The position numbers and the translations under genes were made by a program. Shown here piece after piece: positions 42,564 to 52,185 of a DNA stretch of 64,000 bases. The DNA is from Rhodobacterales bacterium. GTDB taxonomy: Bacteria > Pseudomonadota > Alphaproteobacteria > Rhodobacterales > Rhodobacteraceae. The DNA lies in assembly GCA_002747035.1 (NCBI GenBank), contig PDRZ01000020.1, forward strand, positions 113,810-177,809, written 5' to 3'. Position 1 is the stretch's first letter, and each line of letters opens with the position of its first letter. The notes below the pieces were generated by a model, which did no database searches, was not told where the DNA came from, and was given only the letters and a program-made list of their open reading frames with translations.

Positions 42564-43991
42564 TCACGCCAGTGACGGCAGCCACAGCACAATGCCGGGA
42601 AAGGCGATCAGCCCGGCAATGGTCAGCGCGTCGGCCACGAAAAACGGCATGACGCCCCGGAACACGTCCTGAACCGACAGGTCATCGCGCACCCCCGCCA
42701 CCACGAAACAGTTCAGCCCGATAGGGGGCGTGATCAGACAGAACTCGGCCATCTTGACCACCAGTATCCCGAACCAGATCGCGCACATCGGCCCGGACAT
42801 GCCAAAGGCGCTGTCCGTGGCCGACACCATTTCCCCGCCATTCAGCGCCATTACCGCCGGATATACCACGGGCAGGGTCAGAAGCAGCATTCCGATCGCA
42901 TCCATGAACATGCCCAGCACCGCATAGGCCAGCAGGATACAGATCAGGATCAGCATCGGCGAATAGTCCAGCCCGGTGATCCAGTCGGAAAACGCATCCG
43001 GCAGCTTGGCAAAGCCCAGAAAACGCACATAGATCAGCACGCCCCAGATGATGGTGAAAATCATCACCGAGAGTTTGGCGGTTTCCAGCAGTGCCTCTTT
43101 CAGCTGTGCCCAGCGCATCCCCTGGATCAGGGCAATACAGAAGACGATGAACGCCCCCACCGCGCCGCCTTCGGTCGGTGTGCCCCAGGCTTCGCCCAAG
43201 GGGTTGTAGACAAAGAAGATGATGATCACCACCACCGCCACGATGGGCAGGGCGGGGGGCAGCGATTCGAACCGTTGCCGCCATGTGAAGCCGCGAACCG
43301 GCGGGCCGACGGTTTTGAACGCCATGGCAATGCCGATGATCAGCACACCATAGATGACGGCGGAAAATGCGCCGGGAATGAACCCGGCCAGCAGCAGCTT
43401 GCCCACATCCTGTTCCACGATGATGGCATAGATCACCAGAATGGCCGAGGGCGGGATCAGCGAGGCCAGCGTCCCCCCCGCCGCCACCACCCCGGCGGCA
43501 AAGCGTTTGTCATAGCCGATCTTCAGCATCTCGGGGATGGCGATGCGGGCAAACACCGCCGCCGTAGCGACCGAGGCACCAGAGACCGCTGCAAACCCCG
43601 CCGTGGAAAACACCGTCGCCACCGCCAGCCCACCGGGCACCCAGGCGAACCAGCGTTTGCAGGCCTCGAACAGTGCCGTTGTCAGCCGGGCGTGATAGGC
43701 GAGAAACCCGATCAGGATAAACACCGGGATCAGCGACAGCACGTTTGCGCTGACCTTGGATTGCGGGGTCAGCCCGGCAATCGCCACCGCCTTGGCCAAG
43801 GCCCCGTCCCACATGTCGCGCCGTTCGTTCCAGTAAAGGAACTTTTCCGGCGCGTATTTCATCTTGTCCCAAAAAATCCAGACGATGCCGACAAACCCTG
43901 CCATCCCGGCGGCAAAGGCCACCCGCATCCCCATGACGACCAGCACCAGCATGGCCGCCGATACCCAAAGCCCTATGGTAATCGGTTCCAT
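42564..43991 (-). CDS. dctM: TRAP transporter large permease (DctM)
   Basis: A 475-residue permease with about twelve to thirteen membrane segments; family sequences include SGASVATAAVFARIAIPEM, GGTLASLIPPSAILVIYAIIVEQDVGKLLLAGFIPG and a C-terminal LITPPIGLNCFVVAGV. It forms the transport channel with DctQ, driven by sodium. Its ATG overlaps the dctQ stop (TGATG). The frame is open to 44294 but that covers dctQ. Confidence 0.93.
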   Translation of the reverse strand: MEPITIGLWVSAAMLVLVVMGMRVAFAAGMAGFVGIVWIFWDKMKYAPEKFLYWNERRDMWDGALAKAVAIAGLTPQSKVSANVLSLIPVFILIGFLAYHARLTTALFEACKRWFAWVPGGLAVATVFSTAGFAAVSGASVATAAVFARIAIPEMLKIGYDKRFAAGVVAAGGTLASLIPPSAILVIYAIIVEQDVGKLLLAGFIPGAFSAVIYGVLIIGIAMAFKTVGPPVRGFTWRQRFESLPPALPIVAVVVIIIFFVYNPLGEAWGTPTEGGAVGAFIVFCIALIQGMRWAQLKEALLETAKLSVMIFTIIWGVLIYVRFLGFAKLPDAFSDWITGLDYSPMLILICILLAYAVLGMFMDAIGMLLLTLPVVYPAVMALNGGEMVSATDSAFGMSGPMCAIWFGILVVKMAEFCLITPPIGLNCFVVAGVRDDLSVQDVFRGVMPFFVADALTIAGLIAFPGIVLWLPSLA

Positions 43992-44659
43992 CAGCGGTTC
44001 CCCCCGTCCATCCCGTCCATCCCGTCCATCTCGTCCACTAGGTCCAGCGCCTCGACCTCGGCGCGGGCCTGTTGTTCGACGGTTTGTGTCAGCGGCACGG
44101 CCACCGGGGCGTCCAGCCCCAGTATGAGGGCGCGCCCATAGCCCCAGGCCTGAAGCGCCAGCCGCGCCACCAGAACGGCAAAGGCGATGGGCACCAACAG
44201 TTTCGAGGGCCAGAGCGGGATATAGATGTCGGTGGTGCTGTCTTTGGAACACAAGGGGCGGGCGCAATCGAACGAACGTTGAAAATGCTCCCACGCGCCC
44301 CAGGTCAGCGCGAGCATCAGCAAAAGCATCATCAGGACGGTGAGCAGTTCAAAGGCCCAGAGCGTCCGCCCGCGCAGCGCCCCGACGATCATGTCCATGC
44401 GGATATGGCTGCCGTCGCGCTGAACGTAAGACACGCCCATGATCGCGATCAGCGGCATGATCACCTCAATGATATCCACATAGCCCTGTAAGGGCGTGCC
44501 AAAGAATTTGCGTGCGCCGACCGACCATGCGGCCAGGAACATCAGCGAGAAAATGGCAAAGCCGCTGAGATAGGCCATGAGCCGTTCAAGGGGCACAAGC
44601 CCCCGGTCAAGGCGGCTGAGCAGGCTGGAATCTTTCAGCACGGCGGCGGAACCGGCCAT
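43991..44659 (-). CDS. dctQ: TRAP transporter small permease (DctQ)
   Basis: A 222-residue protein with four membrane segments (SGFAIFSLMFLAAWSVG, VDIIEVIMPLIAIMG, a central pair, and a C-terminal segment). The cytoplasmic tail (VDEMDGMDGMDGGN) comes from an in-frame 9-bp tandem repeat. Lies between dctP and dctM in the usual PQM order. Confidence 0.9.
   Translation of the reverse strand: MAGSAAVLKDSSLLSRLDRGLVPLERLMAYLSGFAIFSLMFLAAWSVGARKFFGTPLQGYVDIIEVIMPLIAIMGVSYVQRDGSHIRMDMIVGALRGRTLWAFELLTVLMMLLLMLALTWGAWEHFQRSFDCARPLCSKDSTTDIYIPLWPSKLLVPIAFAVLVARLALQAWGYGRALILGLDAPVAVPLTQTVEQQARAEVEALDLVDEMDGMDGMDGGNR
44003..44038. repeat. 9-bp tandem repeat in the dctQ tail
   Basis: CCCGTCCAT three times, then one variant unit CTCGTCCAC. 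In frame it encodes Met-Asp-Gly units. Length could vary between strains by slippage without changing frame. Confidence 0.8.
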
Positions 44660-44766
44660 CGCGACACTCCCTTTGGATCGAAGGGTGGGGGATCAGGTGT
44701 GGTTTTCGGCCATATGGGCAAAGCCCGGGGCCCCGGAGCCAATGCTCCGAGGCCCTTCGGGTTGGC

Positions 44767-45780
44767 TTAGTTGCCGCCCTTGGCGTCGGCCAGCGTTTTC
44801 ATGACAAGGTCATAAAGCTCCTGACCGGGCAGGCCCTGAGCTTCCATATCCTTGATCCATTCATCGCGGATCGGGTCGGCGGCCTTGGCGCGGAATTCGG
44901 CGATCACCTCGTCGGCGATTTCCACCTTGGCCACGTTTTTTTCAGCCAGCACACTGTCCCATTTTTCCAGCAGCCTGCCATAGTTGGCAAGGTAGTGATC
45001 CAGCGCCTCGGGCACCGAGCTGTCCAATGCGGCGCGTTCGGCATCGGTCAGCGCCTCATAGGCGTCGATATTCACCACCACCGGGCAATTCACCGTGCCG
45101 GGGTTGAGATTGGCGGTCCACCATTGCGCCTGATTGATGGTGCCAAAGGCCAGGTGGGCGTGTTGGGCAAAGGCGACCGTGTCAACCAGCCCGCCTTCCA
45201 TGGCCTGATAGGCTTCGGTTGCGGTGACCGAGGTGGGTACGGCACCCACGGCGGAAAACGCCTTGCCGATCCCGCCGGTGGCGCGCACGCGCATTCCTTT
45301 GAAGTCTTCCAGCGTGTCGCGCGGCTCGCCGGTGCCGACAAGGTTGTATTGCGGCATGGGCGAGGTCATGAGCAGCTTGGCGTTCCACTGGGCCATTTCT
45401 TCTGCGGCCGCCGGGTGGGCATAGACGGCGGCAGATACGGCCACCTCCTGTTCCAGGTTCTCAACGCCCAGGAAAGGCAGTTCCAGAACCGTGATCACCC
45501 GGTTCTTGTCGCGGTGATAGCCGGCACAGAACTGGGCCATCTCGAACGCGCCGATGGAAATCCCGTCCAGGTTTTCCTTGTTCTTGCTCAGCCCGCCATA
45601 GCTGATGTTCATGGTGAATTCGCCGTTGGTTTTTGCGCTGACCAGTTCGGCCAGCTTTTCCACATGTTCGGTAAAGGCCCGGCGTTTACCCCAGACGGAC
45701 ACGTTCCATTCGGTGGCCATGGCTTCGGTGGCAAAGCCCACGGTCAATGCCGCAACGGCAGCGGTTCTCAGCAACTTCAT
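44767..45780 (-). CDS. dctP: TRAP transporter substrate-binding protein (DctP)
   Basis: A 337-residue periplasmic solute-binding protein with a signal peptide (residues 1-22, ending AMA) and the DctP fold (VRATGGIGKAFSAVGAVPTSVTATEAYQAMEGGLVD carries the ligand-binding Arg). The substrate, probably a carboxylic acid, cannot be told. 107 bp upstream of dctQ. Confidence 0.92.
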   Translation of the reverse strand: MKLLRTAAVAALTVGFATEAMATEWNVSVWGKRRAFTEHVEKLAELVSAKTNGEFTMNISYGGLSKNKENLDGISIGAFEMAQFCAGYHRDKNRVITVLELPFLGVENLEQEVAVSAAVYAHPAAAEEMAQWNAKLLMTSPMPQYNLVGTGEPRDTLEDFKGMRVRATGGIGKAFSAVGAVPTSVTATEAYQAMEGGLVDTVAFAQHAHLAFGTINQAQWWTANLNPGTVNCPVVVNIDAYEALTDAERAALDSSVPEALDHYLANYGRLLEKWDSVLAEKNVAKVEIADEVIAEFRAKAADPIRDEWIKDMEAQGLPGQELYDLVMKTLADAKGGN

Positions 45781-45961
45781 GATGTATCTCCCAATCGATG
45801 CGACCGCTCTCCCGGGGCCGCTTGTTCGGGAGCCTAGCCCGACAGGTGCGATCTGCCAAGGGGGCAGGGAGGGCTTTTTCCCGACTATTTTACATGGGTA
45901 TTGACCTGGAAAAAAAACTCGGATTTAAGGATCGCAATGAAACTCACATCTAAGGAACCGC

Positions 45962-46969
45962 GTGATGTTTAAGAAAATCTCTGCCTCCCTTCTGGCTCTG
46001 GCCATTGCGGCCCCCGCCATGGCCGAAGAGGTCAATGTTTATTCCTATCGCCAGCCCGAGCTGATCAAGCCGCTGACTGATGCCTTTACCGCCGAAACCG
46101 GGATCAAGGTGAATGTTGCCTATTTGAAAAAAGGCATGATTGAACGGCTTCAGGCCGAAGGCGACCGGTCGCCCGCCGACCTGATCCTGACTGTGGATAT
46201 TTCGCGTCTTGCCGGTGCGGTAAAGGCCGGGTTGACCCAGTCGGTCGAGTCTGAAACGCTGTCGGCCAACGTTCCGGCGGCCTATCATGACCCCGATGGG
46301 CACTGGTGGGGGCTGACCACCCGCGCGCGGATTGTCTATGCGTCGAAGGACCGGGTGAAGGAAGGTGAAGTCACCACCTATGAAGATCTGGCGGATCCCA
46401 AGTGGAAAGGCCGCATCTGTACCCGTTCGGGCACCCATGCCTATAACGTGGCGCTGACTTCGGCTTATCTGTACCACCATGGCGCGGCAGAGACCAAAGC
46501 GTGGCTGGAAGGTGTGAAATCGAACCTGGCGCGCAAACCCCAGGGCAATGACCGGGCACAGGTCAAGGCAATCTGGGCCGGGGAATGCGACATTGCCATC
46601 GGCAATACCTACTACATGGGTAAAATGCTTGCCAACGAGGAGCAGAAAGCCTGGGCCGACAGCGTCAATATTGTCTTCCCGGTGATTGGTGGCAAAGGCG
46701 CGCACGTGAATATCTCGGGTGTGGCGATGACAAAACACGCGCCGAACGAAGCCGCGGCGCTTAAGATGATGGAATTCCTGAGTTCGCCCAAAGCCCAGAA
46801 AATCTATGCCACTGCCAACTATGAATACCCGATCGCACCGGGGACGAAACCCGATGCTCTGGTTGCGGGCTGGGGCAGCTTTACGCCGGATGACGTCAAC
46901 CTGATGGATATCGCAGCACTTCGCGGTGCCGCATTGCGGTTGATCGAAGAGGTCGATTTCGACGGTTAA
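45962..46969 (+). CDS. iron(III) ABC transporter substrate-binding protein
   Basis: A 335-residue FbpA/FutA-type periplasmic ferric-binding protein with a signal peptide (residues 1-21, AMA). Seen: VNVYSYRQPELIKPL at the mature N-terminus, Y-rich iron-site region (GNTYYMGKM) and the C-terminal YATANYEYPIAPG. No permease or ATPase gene follows; a terminator comes directly after, so its partners must be elsewhere. GTAAGGAACC-type site near the ATG. Confidence 0.9.
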   Translation: MMFKKISASLLALAIAAPAMAEEVNVYSYRQPELIKPLTDAFTAETGIKVNVAYLKKGMIERLQAEGDRSPADLILTVDISRLAGAVKAGLTQSVESETLSANVPAAYHDPDGHWWGLTTRARIVYASKDRVKEGEVTTYEDLADPKWKGRICTRSGTHAYNVALTSAYLYHHGAAETKAWLEGVKSNLARKPQGNDRAQVKAIWAGECDIAIGNTYYMGKMLANEEQKAWADSVNIVFPVIGGKGAHVNISGVAMTKHAPNEAAALKMMEFLSSPKAQKIYATANYEYPIAPGTKPDALVAGWGSFTPDDVNLMDIAALRGAALRLIEEVDFDG

Positions 46970-46995
46970 ACCGCTTGAAATTCTGTGAAAATCTT

Positions 46996-47025
46996 GGCGC
47001 TCCCATTTTTGGGGGCGCTTTTTTT
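46996..47025 (+). terminator. terminator of the iron-binding protein gene
   Basis: Stem GCGCTCCC / GGGGGCGC (one G-U) around ATTTTT, followed by a TTTTTTT run. 28 bp past the stop. Confidence 0.85.
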
Positions 47026-47097
47026 CGGGTGGTTTTTGGACGATTCAGAGGGATTCACCGCCCCTTTGAGGGCGATGTCGCCTGCGGCGGGCGGGGG

Positions 47098-47140
47098 GCG
47101 GTTATGCGGCTGTGCGCAGCGCGCACAGCCGCATAACCGC
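47098..47140. repeat. 20-bp perfect-stem hairpin
   Basis: A 20-bp arm (GCGGTTATGCGGCTGTGCGC) and its exact complement separated by AGC. It lies in a 360-bp non-coding gap (46970-47329) that otherwise holds only short CCTATG direct repeats near 47236. Confidence 0.8.
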
Positions 47141-47329
47141 CGGGCCCAACCAGAGACCGTGTCGTTTGCGTGAAACGTAGTTTCGCGTGACAGCACGGGA
47201 CATGGGCGGGAGTGCGCTCCCGTCGTGCTGGTCCCCTATGCCTATGCCTATGCCCGTGCCAGTATGTTTGCCATGCGGGTGTACCCGCAGGTGTAAATGA
47301 GCGGGGCTGCCCGCGGAGGCGATGAGGGA

Positions 47330-48211
47330 TCAGCGCAAGAGGGTCAGCCCGTCCAGATTTTCGATACGATCAAGGTCAACGGCATACCGGTTGCGCAGGG
47401 TTTCGGACTGTTCAGGCGTGAAGGCTGCGAACCCCATGTCTTCGTTTCGGTCCGCATTTTCGCGGATCACCTGTTGCCAGGCCGGGCGTTGCAGCTTCTC
47501 TCCCGCCAGATAGCGCCGTTGCAGTTCTATCAGGGCCGCGTCTGTTGCGCTTGTGTTCAACGCCTGCTCCGGTTCTTTGAACCTCTCCGCCGCCCCGCCG
47601 ATCAGGAGCGCCAGCAGATCGCGGCTGGCCCCGCGTCTTCCGTATTCCACCACGGTCATACGTGTGGGCGACAAAACCTTGCGCAGGGTGCCCAGCATTT
47701 CGGGCCAGCCGCCTTTGAACGCCACCATGCGTTCTGCCGAGTCTTTGAACGGTGATACGGGGTTGTCTTCGGCCCGCTTGCGAAACCCCGATACGAACAG
47801 CGCATCATAGGGGCGTATCACATAGATCACATGGCTCACCGGACCGGGCAGTGCGCCTTTGAAAACCCGCAGACGTCGACGTGCCGCGGGATAAAACTGT
47901 CCCGCATAAAAATGCATCATCCGCCCGGGCAGGTTTTCTTCGGACAGGATCAGCGGGCGCTCTGCCCCACGATCATGCGTCGCCAACGCCATTCGGCAAA
48001 AAGCCTCAAAGTTTTTGTCCTTGTCCCGCCGGTGGCGCGGCTGGGGCAGGCGCAGGGCCAACTCTCCGCCCGGCGCACCGTCGCGATCAGGATAGGCAAG
48101 GTCAAACCCTTCGCGCTCAAGCGTGGCACGATTGGCCGACAGGCAGTTCTGGAAACTGCTTGTTCCGGTCCGATGCGCCCCGGCGTGAATGAAGATCGGT
48201 TTGCTGCTCAC
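47330..48211 (-). CDS. sulfotransferase-like protein
   Basis: A 293-residue protein with an N-terminal P-loop-like FIHAGAHRTGTSSFQ that fits the 5'-PSB loop of PAPS-dependent sulfotransferases, and a central VSHVIYVIRPYDALFVSGFRK resembling the 3'-PB segment. Start taken at GTG 48211 with AGGA upstream; the open frame continues to 48556 but that part has no family features and bad codon quality. Target (lipid, glycan or small molecule) unknown. Confidence 0.75.
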   Translation of the reverse strand: MSSKPIFIHAGAHRTGTSSFQNCLSANRATLEREGFDLAYPDRDGAPGGELALRLPQPRHRRDKDKNFEAFCRMALATHDRGAERPLILSEENLPGRMMHFYAGQFYPAARRRLRVFKGALPGPVSHVIYVIRPYDALFVSGFRKRAEDNPVSPFKDSAERMVAFKGGWPEMLGTLRKVLSPTRMTVVEYGRRGASRDLLALLIGGAAERFKEPEQALNTSATDAALIELQRRYLAGEKLQRPAWQQVIRENADRNEDMGFAAFTPEQSETLRNRYAVDLDRIENLDGLTLLR

Positions 48212-48694
48212 GGTCCTGCCGCCTGTATTTTTGTGATCCTGCCCCAGTGTCGCCCATATGGGCGGAAGGATGCAACCGGCTTCCAGTCGCTTGCTGTGCC
48301 TCCCTGTCCGCGGAGCCACGTGCGCTATAGCTCCACGATGCTCAGCTTGGCCCCGGACCGGGGTCAATCCGACGCGCGCGCGGGTTGATTCTGTGCCGCG
48401 GCAGCAATTTGCGCATGGGGATGTCTTCCAGAACACAGCGAGAGGCGCGCCCTTTGCCACGAGCCGAGCTAACGTGGCCCCGTCAGAACTGGGGCACAGG
48501 CGCGCTTGAGGACATGGGAGAATTCCAGGGGGGGATCCGTGCGCGCACCCTTGCAAAGCCGGACCCGGATTTCAGAGATCATGGTACGGATCAATGACGG
48601 GAAAACCACAGAGTTGAACGCGCTCTGAGATCGCTTCCTGAATGGCGGGTCGAATGGGGGAGTATTGTGTCCGAAGGGATTCCCTTGGGGAATA
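48212..48694. other. intergenic, promoter side of the sulfotransferase-like gene
   Basis: No gene is supported. It contains a 14-bp perfect palindrome CGCCCATATGGGCG at 48251-48264, 39 bp before the GTG start, a possible operator. An open frame reading through on the minus strand lacks any family resemblance. Confidence 0.4.
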
Positions 48695-48772
48695 TGGCGA
48701 GCCGTGGAGGACTCGAACCCCCGACCTGAGAATTAGAAGTTCCCTGCTCTAATCCAGCTGAGCTAACGGCCC
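48695..48772 (-). tRNA. tRNA-Arg(UCU)
   Basis: A complete cloverleaf on the minus strand: acceptor GGGCCGT/ACGGCTC, D arm GCTC...GAGC, anticodon stem GGGAA/TTCTC with loop CTTCTAA (anticodon TCT), T arm GGGGG-TTCGAGT-CCTCC, and an encoded CCA end (48695-48697). Confidence 0.95.
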
Positions 48773-49066
48773 CCGTGTGGTTCCGGTGTATCCGGCAATT
48801 CCAGCCCTATGTCAACGTGCCAAACCGGAGTCAGACCGGGGGAAGGGCGGCTAAGTCCGTTCAACTGGGCGCAAGGGGGGCGGGGGGCTGTGTCTGGTGT
48901 GTCCCACGGATAGGCGCATCCCGCGCGCGCAGCAATGGCAATTGCTGGAAATTTGTCCGGCTTTCGTCTTGTGAAATCCCGGCAGTTTGGTTAGAAACGC
49001 CCGCGCATCCACCCGGCTCTCCATCCGGTGACGGGCCGGTGATGAGCCGGTGACGGGGGAACAGAT

Positions 49067-49142
49067 GCCTCAATAGCTCAGCTGGTAGAGCAGGTCCTTC
49101 GTAAGGACAAGGTCGGGGGTTCGAGTCCCTCTTGAGGCACCA
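49067..49142 (+). tRNA. tRNA-Thr(CGU)
   Basis: A 76-nt cloverleaf: acceptor GCCTCAA/TTGAGGC, D arm GCTC...GAGC, anticodon loop TTCGTAA (anticodon CGT), T arm GGGGG-TTCGAGT-CCCTC, and encoded CCA. The outermost anticodon-stem pair is G-A, a small irregularity. Confidence 0.95.
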
Positions 49143-49243
49143 TTTTTCATAAATGAAACAATCACTTGTGCCGCTTTGCCCTGGTTTTTCAACCGATACT
49201 GGGCTGGACGGGTGAATGCGCGGTGCCAATGCAATATGTGTCA

Positions 49244-49358
49244 TAAAGCGTTTCCTCATTGCTTTGAGTCAGCGTGATGTGGAAACGCTGCGCAATACAG
49301 TAGGGATGTGGGTGTTTTCAGCTCTTGCTGTGATCCAACAAGAACTGGAAACGCTTTA
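49244..49358 (+). repeat. family 2 palindromic element, full copy
   Basis: 115 bp with 12-bp perfect terminal inverted repeats TAAAGCGTTTCC / GGAAACGCTTTA. The left half is a hairpin (AGCGTTTCC ... GGAAACGCT) matching 21803-21850; the right half (CTTGCTGTGATCCAACAA core) matches 10353-10433. It lies between tRNA-Thr and the 3' end of pdhC. Confidence 0.87.
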
Positions 49359-49439
49359 AAGGGCGTATTGAGGCCCGTTCCGGGTGCTCAAATCAGGTGG
49401 CCCCCGAAACGTGTTGAGTAAGGCCCGTGGCTGGCCCGT

Positions 49440-50756
49440 TCAGGCCAGCATCATCAGGGGGGTCTCAAGATTCTGGACGATCTGTTCCAGAAGCTGCGCC
49501 CCAAGCGCTCCGTCGATGACACGGTGATCCACGGACATGGTCACGGACATCACTGTGGCGACGGTCAGTTCGCCATCCGCACCGACGACAGGTTTCTTGA
49601 CCCCGCTGCCCACGGCAAGGATTCCCGAGTGAGGTGGGTTCACGATGGCGTCGAAATTGTCGATCCCGAACATGCCGAGGTTGGAGATGGCAAAGGACCC
49701 GCCCTGGTATTCATGGGGGGCCAGCTTGCGGTCGCGTGCACGGCTGGCAAGGTCTTTCATTTCGGTCGAAAGGGCGCTGAGCGATTTCATGTCGGCGTCT
49801 CTCAGCACGGGGGTGAAAAGCCCGCCTTCGATCGCCACCGCAACGGCCACGTCGGAAGGTTTCAGTTTCAAAACCCGGTCACCGGCCCAGACAGCGTTGC
49901 AATCCGGCACGGCCTGAAGCGCGTTGGCCACGGCCTTGATGATGAAATCATTGACGCTGAGTTTGGTGCCCCGCGCCGCAAGCTGGGTGTTAAGCTGGCT
50001 GCGGAATTTGAGAAGCGCATCCAGTTGGATATCCCGGCGCAGGTAGAAATGCGGTATGGTCTGTTTCGCCTCGGACAGCCGTGCGGCGATGGTTTTGCGC
50101 ATCCCGTCCAGCATGACCTCTTCGGTGTCGCGGTCCGCATACATCTTGGCGACCATGTCGGCCGATGGTCCGGACGGAGCCGGAGCCGGGGTGGGGGCCG
50201 CTGCTGGCGCGGGCGCTGCGGCTGTGGCAACTGGTGCAGTTTTCACGTCGCCGATCACATCGGCCTTGACGATGCGTCCCCGGGGGCCAGAGCCGCTGAT
50301 CCGGGTCAGGTCCAGACCCTTGTCCGCTGCGATACGCCGGGCGAGGGGGGAGGCAAAGATGCGGGTTCCCTCCGCAGAGACCGGTGCGGTCGGGGCAGGG
50401 GCGGTGCCCTCTTCTCCCCCTGAGGGGGGAGTCTCGGAGATCGCGGGGGCGGGTTGAGCCGAGGCTGGCTTGTCAGAGCCGGACGAGGCGGCCCTGATGT
50501 CATCCGGGCTTTCGCCCTCTTCCAGAAGGACGGCGATGGCGGTGTTGACCTGTACGGCTTCGGTGCCTTCGGCCACGAGGATCTTGCCGATCACACCTTC
50601 ATCGACGGCTTCGAATTCCATGGTCGCCTTGTCGGTTTCGATTTCGGCCAGAAGATCACCGGATTGTACGGTGTCGCCTTCCTTGACCAGCCATTTGGCT
50701 AGGGTGCCTTCTTCCATTGTGGGGGAAAGGGCGGGCATGAGGATTTCGGTAGGCAT
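49440..50756 (-). CDS. pdhC: pyruvate dehydrogenase E2 (dihydrolipoyl acetyltransferase)
   Basis: A 438-residue E2. N-terminal lipoyl domain (1-80, lipoyl-Lys43 in ETDKATMEF), Ala/Pro linker, E3/E1-binding domain (about 131-167, [17 protein letters not shown]), second linker, and the catalytic acetyltransferase domain with [13 protein letters not shown] at the C-terminus. Only one lipoyl domain, but E1-beta brings another that is nearly the same. Third gene of pdhA-pdhB-pdhC. Confidence 0.96.
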   Translation of the reverse strand: MPTEILMPALSPTMEEGTLAKWLVKEGDTVQSGDLLAEIETDKATMEFEAVDEGVIGKILVAEGTEAVQVNTAIAVLLEEGESPDDIRAASSGSDKPASAQPAPAISETPPSGGEEGTAPAPTAPVSAEGTRIFASPLARRIAADKGLDLTRISGSGPRGRIVKADVIGDVKTAPVATAAAPAPAAAPTPAPAPSGPSADMVAKMYADRDTEEVMLDGMRKTIAARLSEAKQTIPHFYLRRDIQLDALLKFRSQLNTQLAARGTKLSVNDFIIKAVANALQAVPDCNAVWAGDRVLKLKPSDVAVAVAIEGGLFTPVLRDADMKSLSALSTEMKDLASRARDRKLAPHEYQGGSFAISNLGMFGIDNFDAIVNPPHSGILAVGSGVKKPVVGADGELTVATVMSVTMSVDHRVIDGALGAQLLEQIVQNLETPLMMLA

Positions 50757-50769
50757 GGCTCGGGTCTCC

Positions 50770-52158
50770 TTACCGATAGGTCACTTGTTTCACGGCGGCG
50801 ATCACTTCGTCGGTGGTCACCAGCGCGTGTTTTTCGAGATTGGCGGCATAGGGCATCGGCACGTCCTTGCCGGTGCAGTTGATCACCGGAGCGTCGAGGT
50901 AATCAAAGGCGCGGGTCATGATTTCCGCCGAAAGGTGATTGCCGATCGAGGCCACGGGCCAGCCTTCTTCCACCGTCACGCAACGGTTGGTTTTCATGAC
51001 GGAGGCGATCACCGTGTCATAGTCCAGCGGGCGCAGGGTGCGCAGGTCGATGACCTCGGCGCTGATTCCCTCTTCGGCCAGCTTGTCCGCTGCTTGCAGC
51101 GCATATTGCATGCCGATGCCAAAGCTGACCAGGGTCACATCCGTGCCCTCCCGCCAGATCCGGGCCTTGCCAAACGGGACGGTGAAATCGTCCATGACGG
51201 GGACATCAAAGCTGCGCCCGTAAAGAATTTCGTTTTCCAGGAAGATCACCGGGTTGGGGTCACGGATCGCTGTTTTCATCAGGCCTTTGTAATCCGAGGC
51301 CGAATAGGGCATGACCACTTTCACTCCGGGGATCTGGGCGTACCATGCGGCGTAGTCCTGACTGTGTTGTGCCCCCACCCGCGCTGCGGCACCGTTGGGT
51401 CCACGGAACACCATGGGTGCCCCCATCTGGCCGCCAGACATGTAAAGCGTTTTGGCGGCGGAGTTGATGATGTGGTCAATCGCCTGCATCGCGAAGTTGA
51501 AGGTCATGAATTCAACGATCGGGCGCAATCCGCCAAAGGCGGCACCCGTGGCGATGCCGGCAAAGCCATGTTCGGTGATGGGGGTGTCGATCACGCGTTT
51601 GGAGCCGAATTCATCCAGCATTCCCTGTGATATCTTGTAGGCACCCTGGTATTCGGCCACCTCTTCGCCCATCAGGAAGACGGTGTCATCGTTGCGCATT
51701 TCTTCGGCCATACCGTCGCGCAGGGCTTCCCGAACGGTTTGCTGTTTGACCTTGGTGCCTTCGGGCCAGTCGGGTTCCGGATTGGCCTTGGGTGTTTCGA
51801 TCACTGCGGGGGCGGCAACGGGGGCGGCGGCAACGGGTGTCTCGGCGACCTCCTGGGCCACCTCGCCCCCCGTGTCGGCAGGGGCCTCCGGTTGCGCGAT
51901 GTCCCCGACGTTTTCGCCATCTTCTACCATCACCGCGATGGGGGTGTTAACGGCCACGTTTTCGGTGCCTTCGGGCACCAGGATCCTGCCCACGATGCCT
52001 TCGTCCACGGCTTCGAATTCCATGGTCGCCTTGTCGGTTTCAATCTCGGCGAGGATGTCGCCGGATTGCACGGTATCGCCTTCCCTGACCAGCCATTTGG
52101 CCAGCGTGCCTTCTTCCATCGTCGGCGACAGGGCGGGCATCAATACTTGGGTTGCCAT
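50770..52158 (-). CDS. pdhB: pyruvate dehydrogenase E1 beta with N-terminal lipoyl domain
   Basis: A 462-residue E1-beta. Residues 1-80 form a lipoyl domain (Lys43) very like that of PdhC; after an Ala/Pro linker, the E1-beta body starts near residue 135 ([34 protein letters not shown]) with the ThDP-binding Glu in the MGEEVAE region, and ends with the transketolase C-terminal domain. The added lipoyl domain is typical of alphaproteobacteria. Confidence 0.96.
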   Translation of the reverse strand: MATQVLMPALSPTMEEGTLAKWLVREGDTVQSGDILAEIETDKATMEFEAVDEGIVGRILVPEGTENVAVNTPIAVMVEDGENVGDIAQPEAPADTGGEVAQEVAETPVAAAPVAAPAVIETPKANPEPDWPEGTKVKQQTVREALRDGMAEEMRNDDTVFLMGEEVAEYQGAYKISQGMLDEFGSKRVIDTPITEHGFAGIATGAAFGGLRPIVEFMTFNFAMQAIDHIINSAAKTLYMSGGQMGAPMVFRGPNGAAARVGAQHSQDYAAWYAQIPGVKVVMPYSASDYKGLMKTAIRDPNPVIFLENEILYGRSFDVPVMDDFTVPFGKARIWREGTDVTLVSFGIGMQYALQAADKLAEEGISAEVIDLRTLRPLDYDTVIASVMKTNRCVTVEEGWPVASIGNHLSAEIMTRAFDYLDAPVINCTGKDVPMPYAANLEKHALVTTDEVIAAVKQVTYR

Positions 52159-52185
52159 TTCGGTTTCTCCTGAATTCTCTGTCGC

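Noticed and set aside
48695-49142. Genomic island at the two tRNA genes
   Set aside because: No integrase, no direct repeat of the tRNA 3' end and no change in gene type beside the tRNAs.
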